Of a stretch of DNA of 64,000 nt, positions 1 to 8,224 are shown piece by piece. This stretch comes from Cellulomonas sp. URHD0024 (GTDB taxonomy: Bacteria; Actinomycetota; Actinomycetes; Actinomycetales; Cellulomonadaceae). The notes beneath the pieces are model-generated. The model worked only from the letters and a program-made list of their open reading frames with translations. It was not told the origin of the DNA and did no database searches. The stretch's first letter is position 1; each line of letters opens with the position of its first letter. The stretch is from positions 124,001 through 188,000 of the forward strand of contig NZ_AUEW01000007.1 in assembly GCF_000426185.1 (NCBI RefSeq). Direction: 5' to 3'. A program made the translations under genes and the position numbers.

Positions 1-76
1 GATTCTCGGCGTCCTCGCCCAGGATGGGGGTGTAGCCGTCCAACGAGACGAACAGGTCCATGCGCACGCGGGTCAT
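1..76 (-). CDS. Dihydrofolate reductase-like (RibD C-terminal family) protein, N-terminal fragment
   Basis: Only the first 25 codons are inside the window; the gene runs off its left edge. The readable N-terminus (MTRVRMDLFVSLDGY) has the FxSLDGY-type start typical of the DHFR/RibD C-terminal superfamily, small NADPH-binding proteins usually of unknown substrate. Its ATG overlaps the stop codon of the upstream ArsR regulator by four bases (ATGA), so the two are translationally coupled and the regulator probably controls it. Two other intact proteins of this superfamily lie further along the window. Family assignment from so few residues is reasonable but not certain. Confidence 0.65.
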   Translation of the reverse strand, partial: MTRVRMDLFVSLDGYTPILGEDAEN

Positions 77-414
77 GTCAGCTCCTTCGGGGTGGTGCGG
101 GCCAGCTGGCTGTCGAGCCGGTCGAATCGACGTTCTGCGGACATCCGTTGCTCGCCCACCCACAGGCGCAGGGTGTCGAGGGCACCCGGGCGCAGGCTCA
201 CCGTGCGGACGCGGCCGTGCTTCTGCGAGGTGACCACACCCGCGTCCTCGAGGACGCGCAGGTGCTGCAGCACCGACGGCAACGCCATCGAGAACGGCGC
301 CGCGAGCTCGGACACGACGGCCGGGGACTTCGCGAGACGCTCCACCATCGCTCGGCGCGTCGGATCCGCGAGAGCCCGCAGCACGGCGTCGAGCTCGTCG
401 TGATACCTAGGCAT
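73..414 (-). CDS. ArsR-family transcriptional regulator
   Basis: A 113-aa protein of the size and pattern of ArsR-type winged-helix repressors. The N-terminal DxxLRALADPTRRAMVERL is the usual opening helix, and SMALPSVLQHLRVLEDAGVV is the recognition-helix and wing region. No metal-binding cysteines are visible, so it resembles the non-metal ArsR group often paired with SRPBCC or DHFR-like enzymes. The start at 414 is chosen because the family signature begins at once and an inverted repeat covers the start codon; upstream in-frame sequence looks non-coding. It overlaps the next gene by ATGA and is probably autoregulated. Confidence 0.9.
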   Translation of the reverse strand: MPRYHDELDAVLRALADPTRRAMVERLAKSPAVVSELAAPFSMALPSVLQHLRVLEDAGVVTSQKHGRVRTVSLRPGALDTLRLWVGEQRMSAERRFDRLDSQLARTTPKELT

Positions 415-421
415 CTGCCTA
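408..421. promoter_or_regulatory. Inverted-repeat operator over the arsR start codon
   Basis: TAGGCA-TC-TGCCTA is a perfect 6-bp inverted repeat with a 2-bp spacer. It covers the ATG of the ArsR gene and the bases just upstream. Its position suggests autorepression of the arsR/DHFR-like pair. Binding is inferred, not shown. Confidence 0.55.
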
Positions 422-555
422 ACTATTGTCGCGAGTCCGTTGTTCGTCAACCCGTGTCCGACGAGGGATGCTGCGGTACGAGAGCACCGGGACGTACCCG
501 CGGCGGCGGGTGTGGTCGGCGCGCCGACGACCCGATGTTCTTCTAACCTGCGGGG

Positions 556-1233
556 ATGCTCCCGCCCGATCCGCGCCAGCGCGCGCTCCTGCGAGCCACC
601 GCCTTCGGCGCCGGGTTGTCCCTGCCGGTCCTCGTCCTCGCGTACCTCGTGCGCGTGGAGGCGCCAGGAATGGCGCGGCTCGACGACGAGGCGGTCGCTG
701 CCGCCACCTCCTTCACTCGCGAGCACAGCGGCCTCCTCCACGGGCTGCTGGCGTGGCAGGAGCTGCTCAGGCCCGTCTGGGTGAACCTGGCCGTCGCACT
801 GCTCTGCCTGCAGATCTGGCGGCGGCACGGACTGGGGACCCGCGCGCTGTGGGGCATCGTCACGCTCCTCGTCGCGTGGGTGCTGCAGGTCGGAGCGAAG
901 GGGCTCGTCCACCGGGCGCGACCCGCGGTGGAGGACGCCCTCGAGCACGCACCGGGGTCCAGCTTCCCCTCCGGGCATGCGACCAACGCCGCCGCCGCGG
1001 CGCTGACCACGACGATCGTCCTGTGGCCGCTGCTCGGAACGCGTGGCAGGTTCGCCGTGGTGGTCGTCGGCGGCACCGTCACCCTGCTCACCGCCGCGGA
1101 CCGGGTCTTTCTCGGCGTTCACCACCCGTCCGACGTGGTTGCCGGCATCCTGCTCGGCACCGCGATGGTCGGCGCTTCGTCCCTCGGTTACCTCGGCTGG
1201 AGAACACAGCCACGCACGGAAGGGCTCACATGA
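556..1233 (+). CDS. PAP2-family membrane phosphatase (first of two)
   Basis: A 225-aa polytopic membrane protein of the PAP2 (phosphatidic acid phosphatase type 2) superfamily, which dephosphorylates lipid phosphates or undecaprenyl pyrophosphate at the membrane. The three phosphatase motifs are visible: KGLVHRARP (KxxxxxxRP), FPSGHA (PSGH), and DRVFLGVHHPSDV (the SRxxxxxHxxxD motif with an altered first residue). Several hydrophobic segments surround them. The last four bases overlap the ATG of a second PAP2 gene (ATGA), so the two are co-translated. The substrate cannot be read from sequence. Confidence 0.88.
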   Translation: MLPPDPRQRALLRATAFGAGLSLPVLVLAYLVRVEAPGMARLDDEAVAAATSFTREHSGLLHGLLAWQELLRPVWVNLAVALLCLQIWRRHGLGTRALWGIVTLLVAWVLQVGAKGLVHRARPAVEDALEHAPGSSFPSGHATNAAAAALTTTIVLWPLLGTRGRFAVVVVGGTVTLLTAADRVFLGVHHPSDVVAGILLGTAMVGASSLGYLGWRTQPRTEGLT

Positions 1234-1952
1234 CCCTCCTCGTCGGCGAGACACGACAACGCAGCACGGTCCACTCGTTCGTCCATCGCTACGAGCTCGA
1301 CACGTCTCGCCCGACGTTCGGGTCGGCGTGCCGCGACCTGGCGAGGCGGGCGCTCCTCCCGGCCGTGCTGTGGTGGCTGGTCATGGTGGGGACCGGCCTC
1401 CTGATCGTCGGGCCGTTGCACGACCTGCCTGCCGAGACCGGCGTGGACCGGTGGTTCGAGGCGCGCCGCACCGCGGGCCTCGGCTCGCTCACGCTCGTGC
1501 TGTCGGACTTCGGGCAGACCCAGTTCGTCATCGCCGCGTGCCTGCTCGTGGTCGCGGTGTTCTGGTGGCGCACCCGACAGTGGTGGCTGGCCGTCGTCCC
1601 CGCGATCGCGATCGGGCTGCAGGCCGTCCTGTTCTTCACGTCGTCGCTGCTCGTCGGCCGCGGACGTCCTGACGTCGCCCTGCTCGACGACTCCCCGCCC
1701 ACAACCGCGTTCCCGAGCGGTCACACCAGCGCGTCCGCTGCGCTCTACGTCTCCCTCGCCCTCCTGTGCCAGCGGATCACCCGGCCGTGGTTGCGGTGGG
1801 GACTCACGGCCGTGTGCCTCCTCGTCCCCTTCGCCGTCGCGACGGCGCGCCTCTACCGCGGCATGCACCACCCCACGGACGTGCTCGTCGGCCTGGTCAA
1901 CGGCGTCCTGTGCGCGTTGCTCGCGTGGTGGTACCTGCGCCGGGACGTCTGA
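1230..1952 (+). CDS. PAP2-family membrane phosphatase (second of two)
   Basis: A 240-aa membrane protein whose ATG overlaps the stop of the preceding PAP2 gene. Motifs: GRGRPDV for the first motif, FPSGHTSAS for the second, and ARLYRGMHHPTDV for the third, which contains the catalytic His and Asp. About six hydrophobic helices are apparent. The pair differ too much for a recent duplication, but their coupling suggests a shared lipid-phosphate substrate or a heteromer. No clear terminator follows. Confidence 0.88.
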   Translation: MTLLVGETRQRSTVHSFVHRYELDTSRPTFGSACRDLARRALLPAVLWWLVMVGTGLLIVGPLHDLPAETGVDRWFEARRTAGLGSLTLVLSDFGQTQFVIAACLLVVAVFWWRTRQWWLAVVPAIAIGLQAVLFFTSSLLVGRGRPDVALLDDSPPTTAFPSGHTSASAALYVSLALLCQRITRPWLRWGLTAVCLLVPFAVATARLYRGMHHPTDVLVGLVNGVLCALLAWWYLRRDV

Positions 1953-2130
1953 GCGCCGAGCCTCCGAACTGCCGAGCCCGCACGGGCCGCGGTCGGGAGT
2001 TGTGCGGACGGGCACCGTCCAAGGTCGCGACTTCACCACGGCGGCGTGAGACTGGGCGCATGAACGACTGCGCGGCCGTCGTGTCCGGCCAGGCGCGCTC
2101 GACGCACGCCGTGCCCTCGGGCGGTGAAAC

Positions 2131-2730
2131 GTGACGCAGTACCGCTGGGCGAGCCTCATCGACCCAGGGCAGACCGACACCGCCGACGTCGAGCTGCTGG
2201 ACGACGGCGTGCGTGCCACGGGGAGTCAGGTGACGGGCTCCTACGTCGCACACTGGCGTCTCGACGCGTCTGTGGGGTGGGTGACGCGGAGCCTCGTCGT
2301 CGCGGTCGACGGTGACGGGTGGCAACGTTCGCTCGACCTGTCGCGCGACGAGGCGGGGCTGTGGACGTGCACGGTCGCCGGCGGTGGGTCGCCGCCGCAG
2401 GACATCGCGGCGGCCGGACCGGATCTCGGAACCGATCTGGCGACCGCACTCGACTGCGACATCGATCGATGCCCGATGACGAACCTCATGCCGATCCGCC
2501 GTCTCGGCCTCCAGCGCAGCAGAGTTCCCGGGCACTCGTTGGTCATGGCTTGGGTGGAGCTTCCCTCGCTCCGCGTCATCGCGAGCGATCAGCGCTATGC
2601 GAGCGCCTCGAGCGACCGGGTCCGCTACTCGAACGGGACGCGTGGCGTCGACGTCGAGCTCGAGGTCGACGCCGACGGCATGGTCACCTCCTATCCCGGG
2701 CTTGCGGTGCTCGCCTACCGCGAACACTGA
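2131..2730 (+). CDS. Putative glycolipid-binding protein (DUF1089-like)
   Basis: A 199-aa soluble protein with a GTG start. It resembles the putative glycolipid-binding family PF06475: an N-terminal beta-rich half (VTGSYVAHWRLDASVGWVTR), a DxxTALDCDIDRCPMTNLMPIRR block, then a C-terminal VRYSNGTRGVDVELEVDADGMVTSYPGL. That tail ends in the family's typical D-x-x-G-x-V-x-x-Y-P pattern. No signal peptide or membrane helix is visible. It stands alone, 178 bases after the PAP2 pair. The biochemical role is unknown; the glycolipid label comes only from the family name. Confidence 0.75.
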   Translation: MTQYRWASLIDPGQTDTADVELLDDGVRATGSQVTGSYVAHWRLDASVGWVTRSLVVAVDGDGWQRSLDLSRDEAGLWTCTVAGGGSPPQDIAAAGPDLGTDLATALDCDIDRCPMTNLMPIRRLGLQRSRVPGHSLVMAWVELPSLRVIASDQRYASASSDRVRYSNGTRGVDVELEVDADGMVTSYPGLAVLAYREH

Positions 2731-2808
2731 GCCGTCCCGTCCGCAGCAGCGGCCCGATTGGCGACCGGACCGACCCCCGCCGTGCGGGACGACGCACACG
2801 GATCGGAT

Positions 2809-2937
2809 GCACGTCTGCGCGAGCGAGGCGTCGTCGCCGGCGCCCCGACCCAGGTGCGCAACCACGACGGCTCGGGAGTGGCGACCACCGACGGACCGTT
2901 CCTGCGGTCCGAGCTTCCGCTCGCGGGCGTGACGTGA
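2809..2937 (+). pseudogene. YCII-related (DGPF) protein remnant
   Basis: A 42-codon open stretch ending in TGA reads VVAGAPTQVRN ... TTDGPFLRSELPLAG. This matches the DGPF block and following E-x-L-A-G of YCII-related proteins. No start codon or N-terminal half is present and no ribosome site precedes it, so it looks like the broken 3' end of such a gene. Confidence 0.45.
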
Positions 2938-2944
2938 CTCTTTC

Positions 2945-2978
2945 GGTCGGGGAGCAAGAGGCTGGAGGCTCCCCGACC
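2945..2978. terminator. Bidirectional hairpin between convergent genes
   Basis: GGTCGGGGAGC at 2945-2955 pairs perfectly with GCTCCCCGACC at 2968-2978 across a 12-base loop. It lies between the plus-strand glycolipid-binding gene and the minus-strand GNAT gene. No long T run follows, as is usual in high-GC actinobacteria. Confidence 0.6.
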
Positions 2979-3107
2979 GCTCCACGTCGAACCAGCAGGT
3001 GACGACGACCGGACCGGCCTGGCGAAGGCTGCGAACTGACCGGTGAGTTCCGCCCGTCAGCCCGCGAACCACCGGCACGGGTCGGAGAGGACATCGCCTG
3101 GGAACGG

Positions 3108-3677
3108 CTACAGCTCCAAGCGCATGACGGGCCGGCTGACGTAGGTGCGGCCGATCTCGCCGAAGCCAGCAGCCTGGAACATCGCGAGCGTGCCGGTGAA
3201 CACGGCCGAGCCGGAGACCGTGGCGACGCGGAGCCTGCCGACATCGACCGGGTGGCCCTCGACGGCGGACGCGCCATGTCGACGGGCGTGCTCGACGGCG
3301 GCCACCAGCAACGCCGTCCCGACCCCGGCACCGCGGTGCTCGGTTCGGACCGTGAAGCAGGTCACCCACCAGACCGACGGATCCTCGTCGAGGACGCGTC
3401 GCAGCGCCCGGTTCTGCATGACCCCCGGCAGGCTCGCGCGCGGCACGACCCGGGACCATCCCGCGGGACTTCCGTCGACGTAGGCGACGAGACCCACGGG
3501 GACGTCGACCTCCTCGATCTCTCGATGCAGCTCGTCCCGGTTGCTGGGCTGGTCGTGCGTGCGAAATCGTTGGCACCAGCAGGAGTCCGGCCTGGACGCG
3601 CGTCGGCCGAATGCCGCGACGACGTCGGACCAGCGATCCGGCGTCGCAGCCTCGACGCGAATCCCCGTGTCGGTCAT
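3108..3677 (-). CDS. GNAT-family N-acetyltransferase
   Basis: A 189-aa GNAT protein. The acetyl-CoA-binding motif A is visible as VWWVTCFTVRTEHRGAGVG followed by TALLVAAVEHARRHGA (R-x-x-G-x-G/A pattern). The C-terminal VFTGTLAMFQAAGFGEIG is the usual end of the fold. The N-terminal CWCQRFR motif is shared with a subgroup of actinobacterial GNATs, including the one at 15720-16295. It is 49 bases downstream of a VOC-family gene on the same strand, so they probably form one transcript. The substrate is unknown. Confidence 0.85.
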   Translation of the reverse strand: MTDTGIRVEAATPDRWSDVVAAFGRRASRPDSCWCQRFRTHDQPSNRDELHREIEEVDVPVGLVAYVDGSPAGWSRVVPRASLPGVMQNRALRRVLDEDPSVWWVTCFTVRTEHRGAGVGTALLVAAVEHARRHGASAVEGHPVDVGRLRVATVSGSAVFTGTLAMFQAAGFGEIGRTYVSRPVMRLEL

Positions 3678-3726
3678 CGCGGACGGACCGCTTCTGCGAC
3701 CGGCGTCCCCGACCCGGTGAACTCGC

Positions 3727-4125
3727 TCATGCGGTTGCGGGGATCTCGGGCGCCGGTGCCACGGTGGTGATGCAGAACGGGTGGCCAGCGGGATCCAGGA
3801 GCACCCGCCACCGCGAGTCGGGCTGAGGTTCGGCCAGCCTGGCCCCCAGTGCCACCGCGCGCTCGACCGGCTCGTCCAGGCCGTCTCCAGCGGTGAGGTC
3901 GAGATGAACGATAGAAGCGCCCGGCCACTGTGGAGGCCGGTAGTTCTCCACCCGCTGCGGAATGAGCAGTAGTCCTGGGACCTGCACCCCCACGCTGGTC
4001 GGTCGGCGCCACAGCAGACGTCCCCCGAGCAGCAGGAGGTAGAACTCCGCCAGCTCGGCCGGGTCGGCGCAATCCAGGGAGACTCCCACGAACCGCACGT
4101 CGCCGGGATCCGCTGACGCTGTCAT
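3727..4125 (-). CDS. VOC-family (glyoxalase/bleomycin-resistance fold) protein
   Basis: A 132-aa VOC protein: VRFVGVSLDCADPAELAEFY is the first beta-alpha unit, IVHLDLTAGDGLDEPVERA the middle, and WRVLLDPAGHPFCITT the DPxGxxF end. This group usually has no proven metal-dependent glyoxalase activity. The ATG at 4125 is chosen because homology begins immediately after it. It precedes the GNAT gene and is probably co-transcribed with it. Confidence 0.85.
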   Translation of the reverse strand: MTASADPGDVRFVGVSLDCADPAELAEFYLLLLGGRLLWRRPTSVGVQVPGLLLIPQRVENYRPPQWPGASIVHLDLTAGDGLDEPVERAVALGARLAEPQPDSRWRVLLDPAGHPFCITTVAPAPEIPATA

Positions 4126-4429
4126 CGCGCCATGGTGCCACCTACCCCATGTACGGCTCACGTGATGTGGACAGGCGCCGATGACATCCCACACCTCTGC
4201 CTTCGTGGGTGTGGGAACTCTTCACCATCGCCCCGATCCTCGCCGACCGGCGCTCGACATCATCGAGCAGGCCGGGGTCGCAATAGTGAAGCACCTGCTT
4301 GACGGTGCTGGCCTGCACCGGCGACCCACGCTAGCGGGCGCGGGTTCTCACCGGCGTGTCGATGTCTTCGGGCGGTGCGTCCGCGGGTCCACGGAGTCGA
4401 TGGTCGTGCGGCCTCGCTATGGTGCGCGG

Positions 4430-5851
4430 ATGCCTTCCGGACGCCTCCTGCCGCGCTCGACCCCGATCGCCTCGGGGGTGCCGTCCCGCGCCGTGTCCGC
4501 GCTGCTGGACCAGCTCGAAGCACGGTCCGTCCCGTGCCACTCATTGATGATCGTTCGCCACGGCCACGTCATCGCTGAAGGGTGGTGGGCGCCGTACTCC
4601 GCCGAGCGCCCGCACCTGCTCTACTCGCTGACCAAGTCGTTCACCTCGGTCGCCGTCGGCCTCGCGATCACCGACGGGCTGCTGTCGCTCGACGACCGGG
4701 TCGTGGACGTGCTGGCGGAACACGTCCCGGCCGACATCCCGGAGCAGGGACTCCGCCTGACGGTGCACCATCTGCTGTCCATGACGACCGGGCACGCCAC
4801 CGACACCCTCGAGGAGGCCTGGCGGCTGCAGCCGGACGACCTGGTGAGGGGGTTTCTCCGCCTCCCGTTCGCGCACGCGGAGGGAACGAGGCACACCTAC
4901 GACAACTCGACCGGATTCGTTCTCGCCCGGATGGTCGAACGCGTAACTGGCCGCGACCTGCGGGACCTGCTCGACGAGCGTCTCTTCGCGCCGATGGGTA
5001 TCGACCTCGTCGAGTGGGACCAGGTGGCGAGCGGCGCCTCGTTCGGGTTCCACGGTCTGCACCTCACCACCGAGGCTGTCGCCGCCTTCGGGGAGCTCCT
5101 TCTCCGCGAAGGGCGCTGGGGCGACCGGCAGATCGTCCCGCAGGAATGGGTCAAGCTCGCGACGAGCCAGCACATCGAGACCTTCGAGGTCGAAGGGTCG
5201 CCCGAGAACGAGGACTCGCTGTGCGGGTACGGGTACCAGTTCTGGATGTCACGCCACGGGTACCGAGGTCACGGCGCCTACGGCCAGCGGTGCATCGTCG
5301 TCCCCTCCCACGACCTCGTGGTCGCGGTCACGGGCGAGACGGAGCCCGGCGCGGTCCTCGACCTCCTCTGGGACTACCTTCTGCCCGCCCTGGACGAGGT
5401 CGAGAGTGCACGGGACGACGAGGCCCTCGCCGAGCGGCTGCGCTCGTTGTCCCTCGAACCGGTGCGGGGGACCGCCGACCCGGGGCGGTCAGCCGTCGCG
5501 ATTCACGAGGCCACGGCCCGGAACGCTCCCCTGCCCGACGGGATCACCGTGGCCGTCCGCCCGGTCGACGGTGGGTGGCGCGTCCGGCTCGGCTCGTTCG
5601 ACGTCGAGGTCGGCCACCGCACCTGGCGGGAGAGCTCCCCTCTCGGCCGCCCCGTCGTGGCGACCGGCGCCTGGCAGGGCGACACCTTCGTCGCCGACCT
5701 GTACGTGATCACCACCCCTCACCACGTCCGGCTGGTGGTCGACGCCGGCGGGGGCGCAGCCGCCGCGACGTGGAGCACGGTGCCACTGACGGGCCCACGG
5801 CTGGACCTGCACCTGCGGTCGCCGCTGAGGACCCGACCGGACGTCGCCTAG
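4430..5851 (+). CDS. Serine hydrolase, class C beta-lactamase/D-aminopeptidase fold
   Basis: A 473-aa penicillin-binding-like serine hydrolase. The nucleophile motif SxxK is at residues 66-69 (SLTK). A YDN block near 156 fits the YxN motif, and a GHGAYGQ block near residue 280 fits the HxG/KTG position. The last 100 residues form an extra domain rich in beta strand (VAVRPVDGGWRVRLGSFDVE). No signal peptide is seen, so it is probably cytosolic and an esterase or peptidase rather than a beta-lactamase. The ATG at 4430 is preferred over upstream in-frame starts because the earlier sequence has no family similarity. Confidence 0.85.
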   Translation: MPSGRLLPRSTPIASGVPSRAVSALLDQLEARSVPCHSLMIVRHGHVIAEGWWAPYSAERPHLLYSLTKSFTSVAVGLAITDGLLSLDDRVVDVLAEHVPADIPEQGLRLTVHHLLSMTTGHATDTLEEAWRLQPDDLVRGFLRLPFAHAEGTRHTYDNSTGFVLARMVERVTGRDLRDLLDERLFAPMGIDLVEWDQVASGASFGFHGLHLTTEAVAAFGELLLREGRWGDRQIVPQEWVKLATSQHIETFEVEGSPENEDSLCGYGYQFWMSRHGYRGHGAYGQRCIVVPSHDLVVAVTGETEPGAVLDLLWDYLLPALDEVESARDDEALAERLRSLSLEPVRGTADPGRSAVAIHEATARNAPLPDGITVAVRPVDGGWRVRLGSFDVEVGHRTWRESSPLGRPVVATGAWQGDTFVADLYVITTPHHVRLVVDAGGGAAAATWSTVPLTGPRLDLHLRSPLRTRPDVA

Positions 5852-5940
5852 GCGGTCCACCGGCCGAGTTGATCCGACGACGACCGCCCTGCGCCCCACG
5901 GTCCAGGAGCTCGCGTGCCAGCCGGCCGCGGTGAGCTCCG

Positions 5941-6336
5941 TCAGGCCACGCAGAACACGTTGCCCTCGGGGTCGAGCATCACGACGTGCCCGAGCACCGA
6001 TCCCCGTTCATCCCGGTAGTGCTCCTCGCGGACGACGCTCGCGCCGCGGGCGACCAGGTCGGCGACCTTCGCGCGGATGAGGTCCGCCCGGGCAGCCCAG
6101 TCCCACGGCGGCTCACCCGCGACGCGCAGGTCGATGTGCAGCCGGTTCTTCGCCGTCACCGGTTCCGGCACGCGCAGGAAGCCCACCGCGGGTCCGACGC
6201 CGTCGGGGTCGACGATCGAGGCGCCGTCGGGGTCGTCGTAGCCCGGCTCGGGCACGTAGCCGAGGGCGTCGGCCCAGAAGGCCGCGAGAGCGTGCGGGTC
6301 AGCGGCGTCACCGCCGAGCGTCCAGTGCATCGCCAT
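5941..6336 (-). CDS. VOC-family protein
   Basis: A 131-aa single-domain VOC protein, WTLGGDAADPHALAAFWADALGY at the start and HVVMLDPEGNVFCVA at the end. This is the common actinobacterial glyoxalase-like type with a DPEGNxFC C-terminus. The chosen ATG is at 6336, with a second possible start two codons later. It is a single gene with no obvious operon partner, and its ligand is unknown. Confidence 0.85.
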   Translation of the reverse strand: MAMHWTLGGDAADPHALAAFWADALGYVPEPGYDDPDGASIVDPDGVGPAVGFLRVPEPVTAKNRLHIDLRVAGEPPWDWAARADLIRAKVADLVARGASVVREEHYRDERGSVLGHVVMLDPEGNVFCVA

Positions 6337-6498
6337 CCCTCGACCGTAGCCGGGGCGCTCGTGGCCGGTGGCACGCTGCACGCCGGGGCTTGCCCGGCCC
6401 CGTCGTCGCCCTTTCCCGCACGTTCGAGCGCGACGCAACCGTGCCCAGGACACTCATGACGTCCTCCGAATCGTCGGGCGGACCGCCATGATGTCCGG

Positions 6499-7593
6499 GT
6501 GCGCGGAGCGGATCTCAGCCTGGCCTACTACGAGCAGGTCGTCCGAACCGCGCTCGAGCGTCACTGGACCGGGCTGCCGCACGCCGCAGGTCGGCTCGGA
6601 GCCGGGTCCGACGTCCTCGGGCTCGACGACCACCTGTCCCGCGATCACGACTGGGGACTGCGGCTGACGGTTCTGCTGGATGCGTCCGACGCCGGCTCCG
6701 CAGGGTGGCTGACCCCTGAGCTGATCTCGCGAATCCTGGACGAGAGCCTGCCCGACGAGTTCGACGGGCATCCGACGCGGTTCAGCACGTCGTGGGATCG
6801 TCGGGAGAGGCACCGCGTCGAGGTCACGACCGTCGAGGCCTTCGTCGGAACCCGGATCGGGGTCGGGACGCCGGACGAGCTCGACCCGCTCGGTTGGCTG
6901 GCGCTCACCGGTCAATCCGCGCTGGAGGTCACCGCGGGACCGCTGTTCCACGACGGCTCGGGGACCTTCACGCGGGCGCGACGGCTCCTGGCCACCTACC
7001 CACGCGACGTCCGGCTGCAGGTGCTCGCCGCCGGGTGGTAGCGAATCGCGCAGGAGCTCCACCTGCTCGGTCGAGCCGGTCAGGTCGACGACGACGCAGG
7101 CGCACGTGCCCTCACGGGGCGGCTCGTCGGAGCGATGCTGCACCTCGCATGCGTCATCGGGGACGTGTGGGCGCCGTACCCGAAGTGGCTGGGCACCGTG
7201 GTCGGTCGGATGCCGGTCGGGACCCGCCTGGCGCCGCCCGTCCGAGCGGCGCTGGCGGCGGACGGCTGGAGGGAACGCCAGGACTCGCTCGCTCACGCGC
7301 TGACCGTGCTGTACGAGGCGCAGCGGAGCGCCGGTCTGCCGGTGATCGACGGCGCGCCGGTCCGACCGTTCTACGACCGCCCGTTCCTCGGCGTGGACGA
7401 CGACGTCCTCGACGCACTCCGGTCCGAGGTCCGCGATCCGTTCGTCCGCGCCCTGCCGCCGGGCATCGGTGCCATCGAGCAGTGGTGCGACGGTCCGGCT
7501 GTGCTCATGGACGCCCAGCGCCGGCGCGCCGTCGTCTGGGCAGCTGCGGGCGCTGACGCCGGGGTGCGCGGAGGCGAGTCCTCAGGAAGCTGA
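6499..7593 (+). pseudogene. DUF4037 protein interrupted by an in-frame amber stop
   Basis: The reading frame 6499-7593 encodes a complete DUF4037-like protein (nucleotidyltransferase-like fold) except for a TAG at 7039-7041. The first half, from a GTG start, includes LDDHLSRDHDWGLRLTVLL, the expected DxDxG-like active site. It ends RLQVLAAGW. The same frame continues without a gap as RIAQELHLLGRAGQVDD and runs 550 more bases to GESSGS. No frameshift is needed. It is either a recent nonsense mutation or a base-call error. The intact family member would be about 364 aa. Confidence 0.8.
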
Positions 7594-7645
7594 CCCGCTC
7601 GAGGCACGTGGACGAGCGCGTTCGCCACGGCAGCTGCACGTCGTA

Positions 7646-7753
7646 TCACTTCCGCCGCCGCCGGATCGCCTCGACGATGACGACCGCGACGATGGCGCCG
7701 ACGATCCCGATCACGCCGAGCCACAGCTGCCCGTTGGCTCCGGTAGACACCAT
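7646..7753 (-). CDS. Small single-pass membrane protein (35 aa)
   Basis: A 35-aa ORF with a strong purine-rich GAGGGG about ten bases before its ATG. It reads MVSTGANGQLWLGV, then a hydrophobic helix (IGIVGAIVAVVIVEAI), then RRRRK, so it fits a single-pass membrane peptide with a positive inside tail. It is the second of two small membrane ORFs downstream of the SRPBCC gene. The function is unknown. Confidence 0.5.
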   Translation of the reverse strand: MVSTGANGQLWLGVIGIVGAIVAVVIVEAIRRRRK

Positions 7754-7877
7754 GAGGACAGCCCCTCTTTTCGACTCGTCGGCCGGCGAAGCACCGGCTG
7801 CAAACGCATGACCCAGGGTGGCATCTCGGCCTCGCCGCAGGTCCCGTACGAGCACCTAGAGCCCTCGGGGTCAGCAC

Positions 7878-8078
7878 TCAGAGTCCCCGGCGCCGCTGTG
7901 TTCGGTGGTATCGGATCGCGAACGCGATGGCGACGACCACGAGCATGGCGAAGTCGCCCGCGACGAGCACCGCGATCGCCCAAGCCGAGATGACCGCCGG
8001 CTTGGGCGATCGCGGGTGGTCTGCGAGGGCTGTGATGCCGTCGCTGGGGACGGCGCTGTTGTGGCGGACGGCAGACAT
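7878..8078 (-). CDS. Small membrane protein (66 aa)
   Basis: A 66-aa ORF with a good ribosome site (GAGGAG, about seven bases upstream of the ATG). A polar N-terminal half is followed by one long hydrophobic stretch (AWAIAVLVAGDFAMLVVVAIAFAI, shown in part) and a basic C-terminus, YHRTQRRRGL. It lies between the SRPBCC gene and the 35-aa membrane ORF on the same strand, so it may belong to the same transcript. No family is recognised. Confidence 0.6.
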   Translation of the reverse strand: MSAVRHNSAVPSDGITALADHPRSPKPAVISAWAIAVLVAGDFAMLVVVAIAFAIRYHRTQRRRGL

Positions 8079-8224
8079 GGGCGCTCCTCTTTCTCGCGTC
8101 GATGGCGCGAGGTCTCGTGGGGAAAGGGGGGCTCGGGCCGAGCCACGGTCGTGACCCGGCCCGAGCAGTGGTTCAGCGGGTGCCGTGCGGGCGGTGGACC
8201 GCGGAGCCGGCGTCCGTCATGCCG

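Noticed and set aside
73..1254. A 393-aa minus-strand protein including the ArsR regulator
   Set aside because: Residues upstream of position 414 lie antisense to the PAP2 gene and have no family similarity; the regulator starts at 414.
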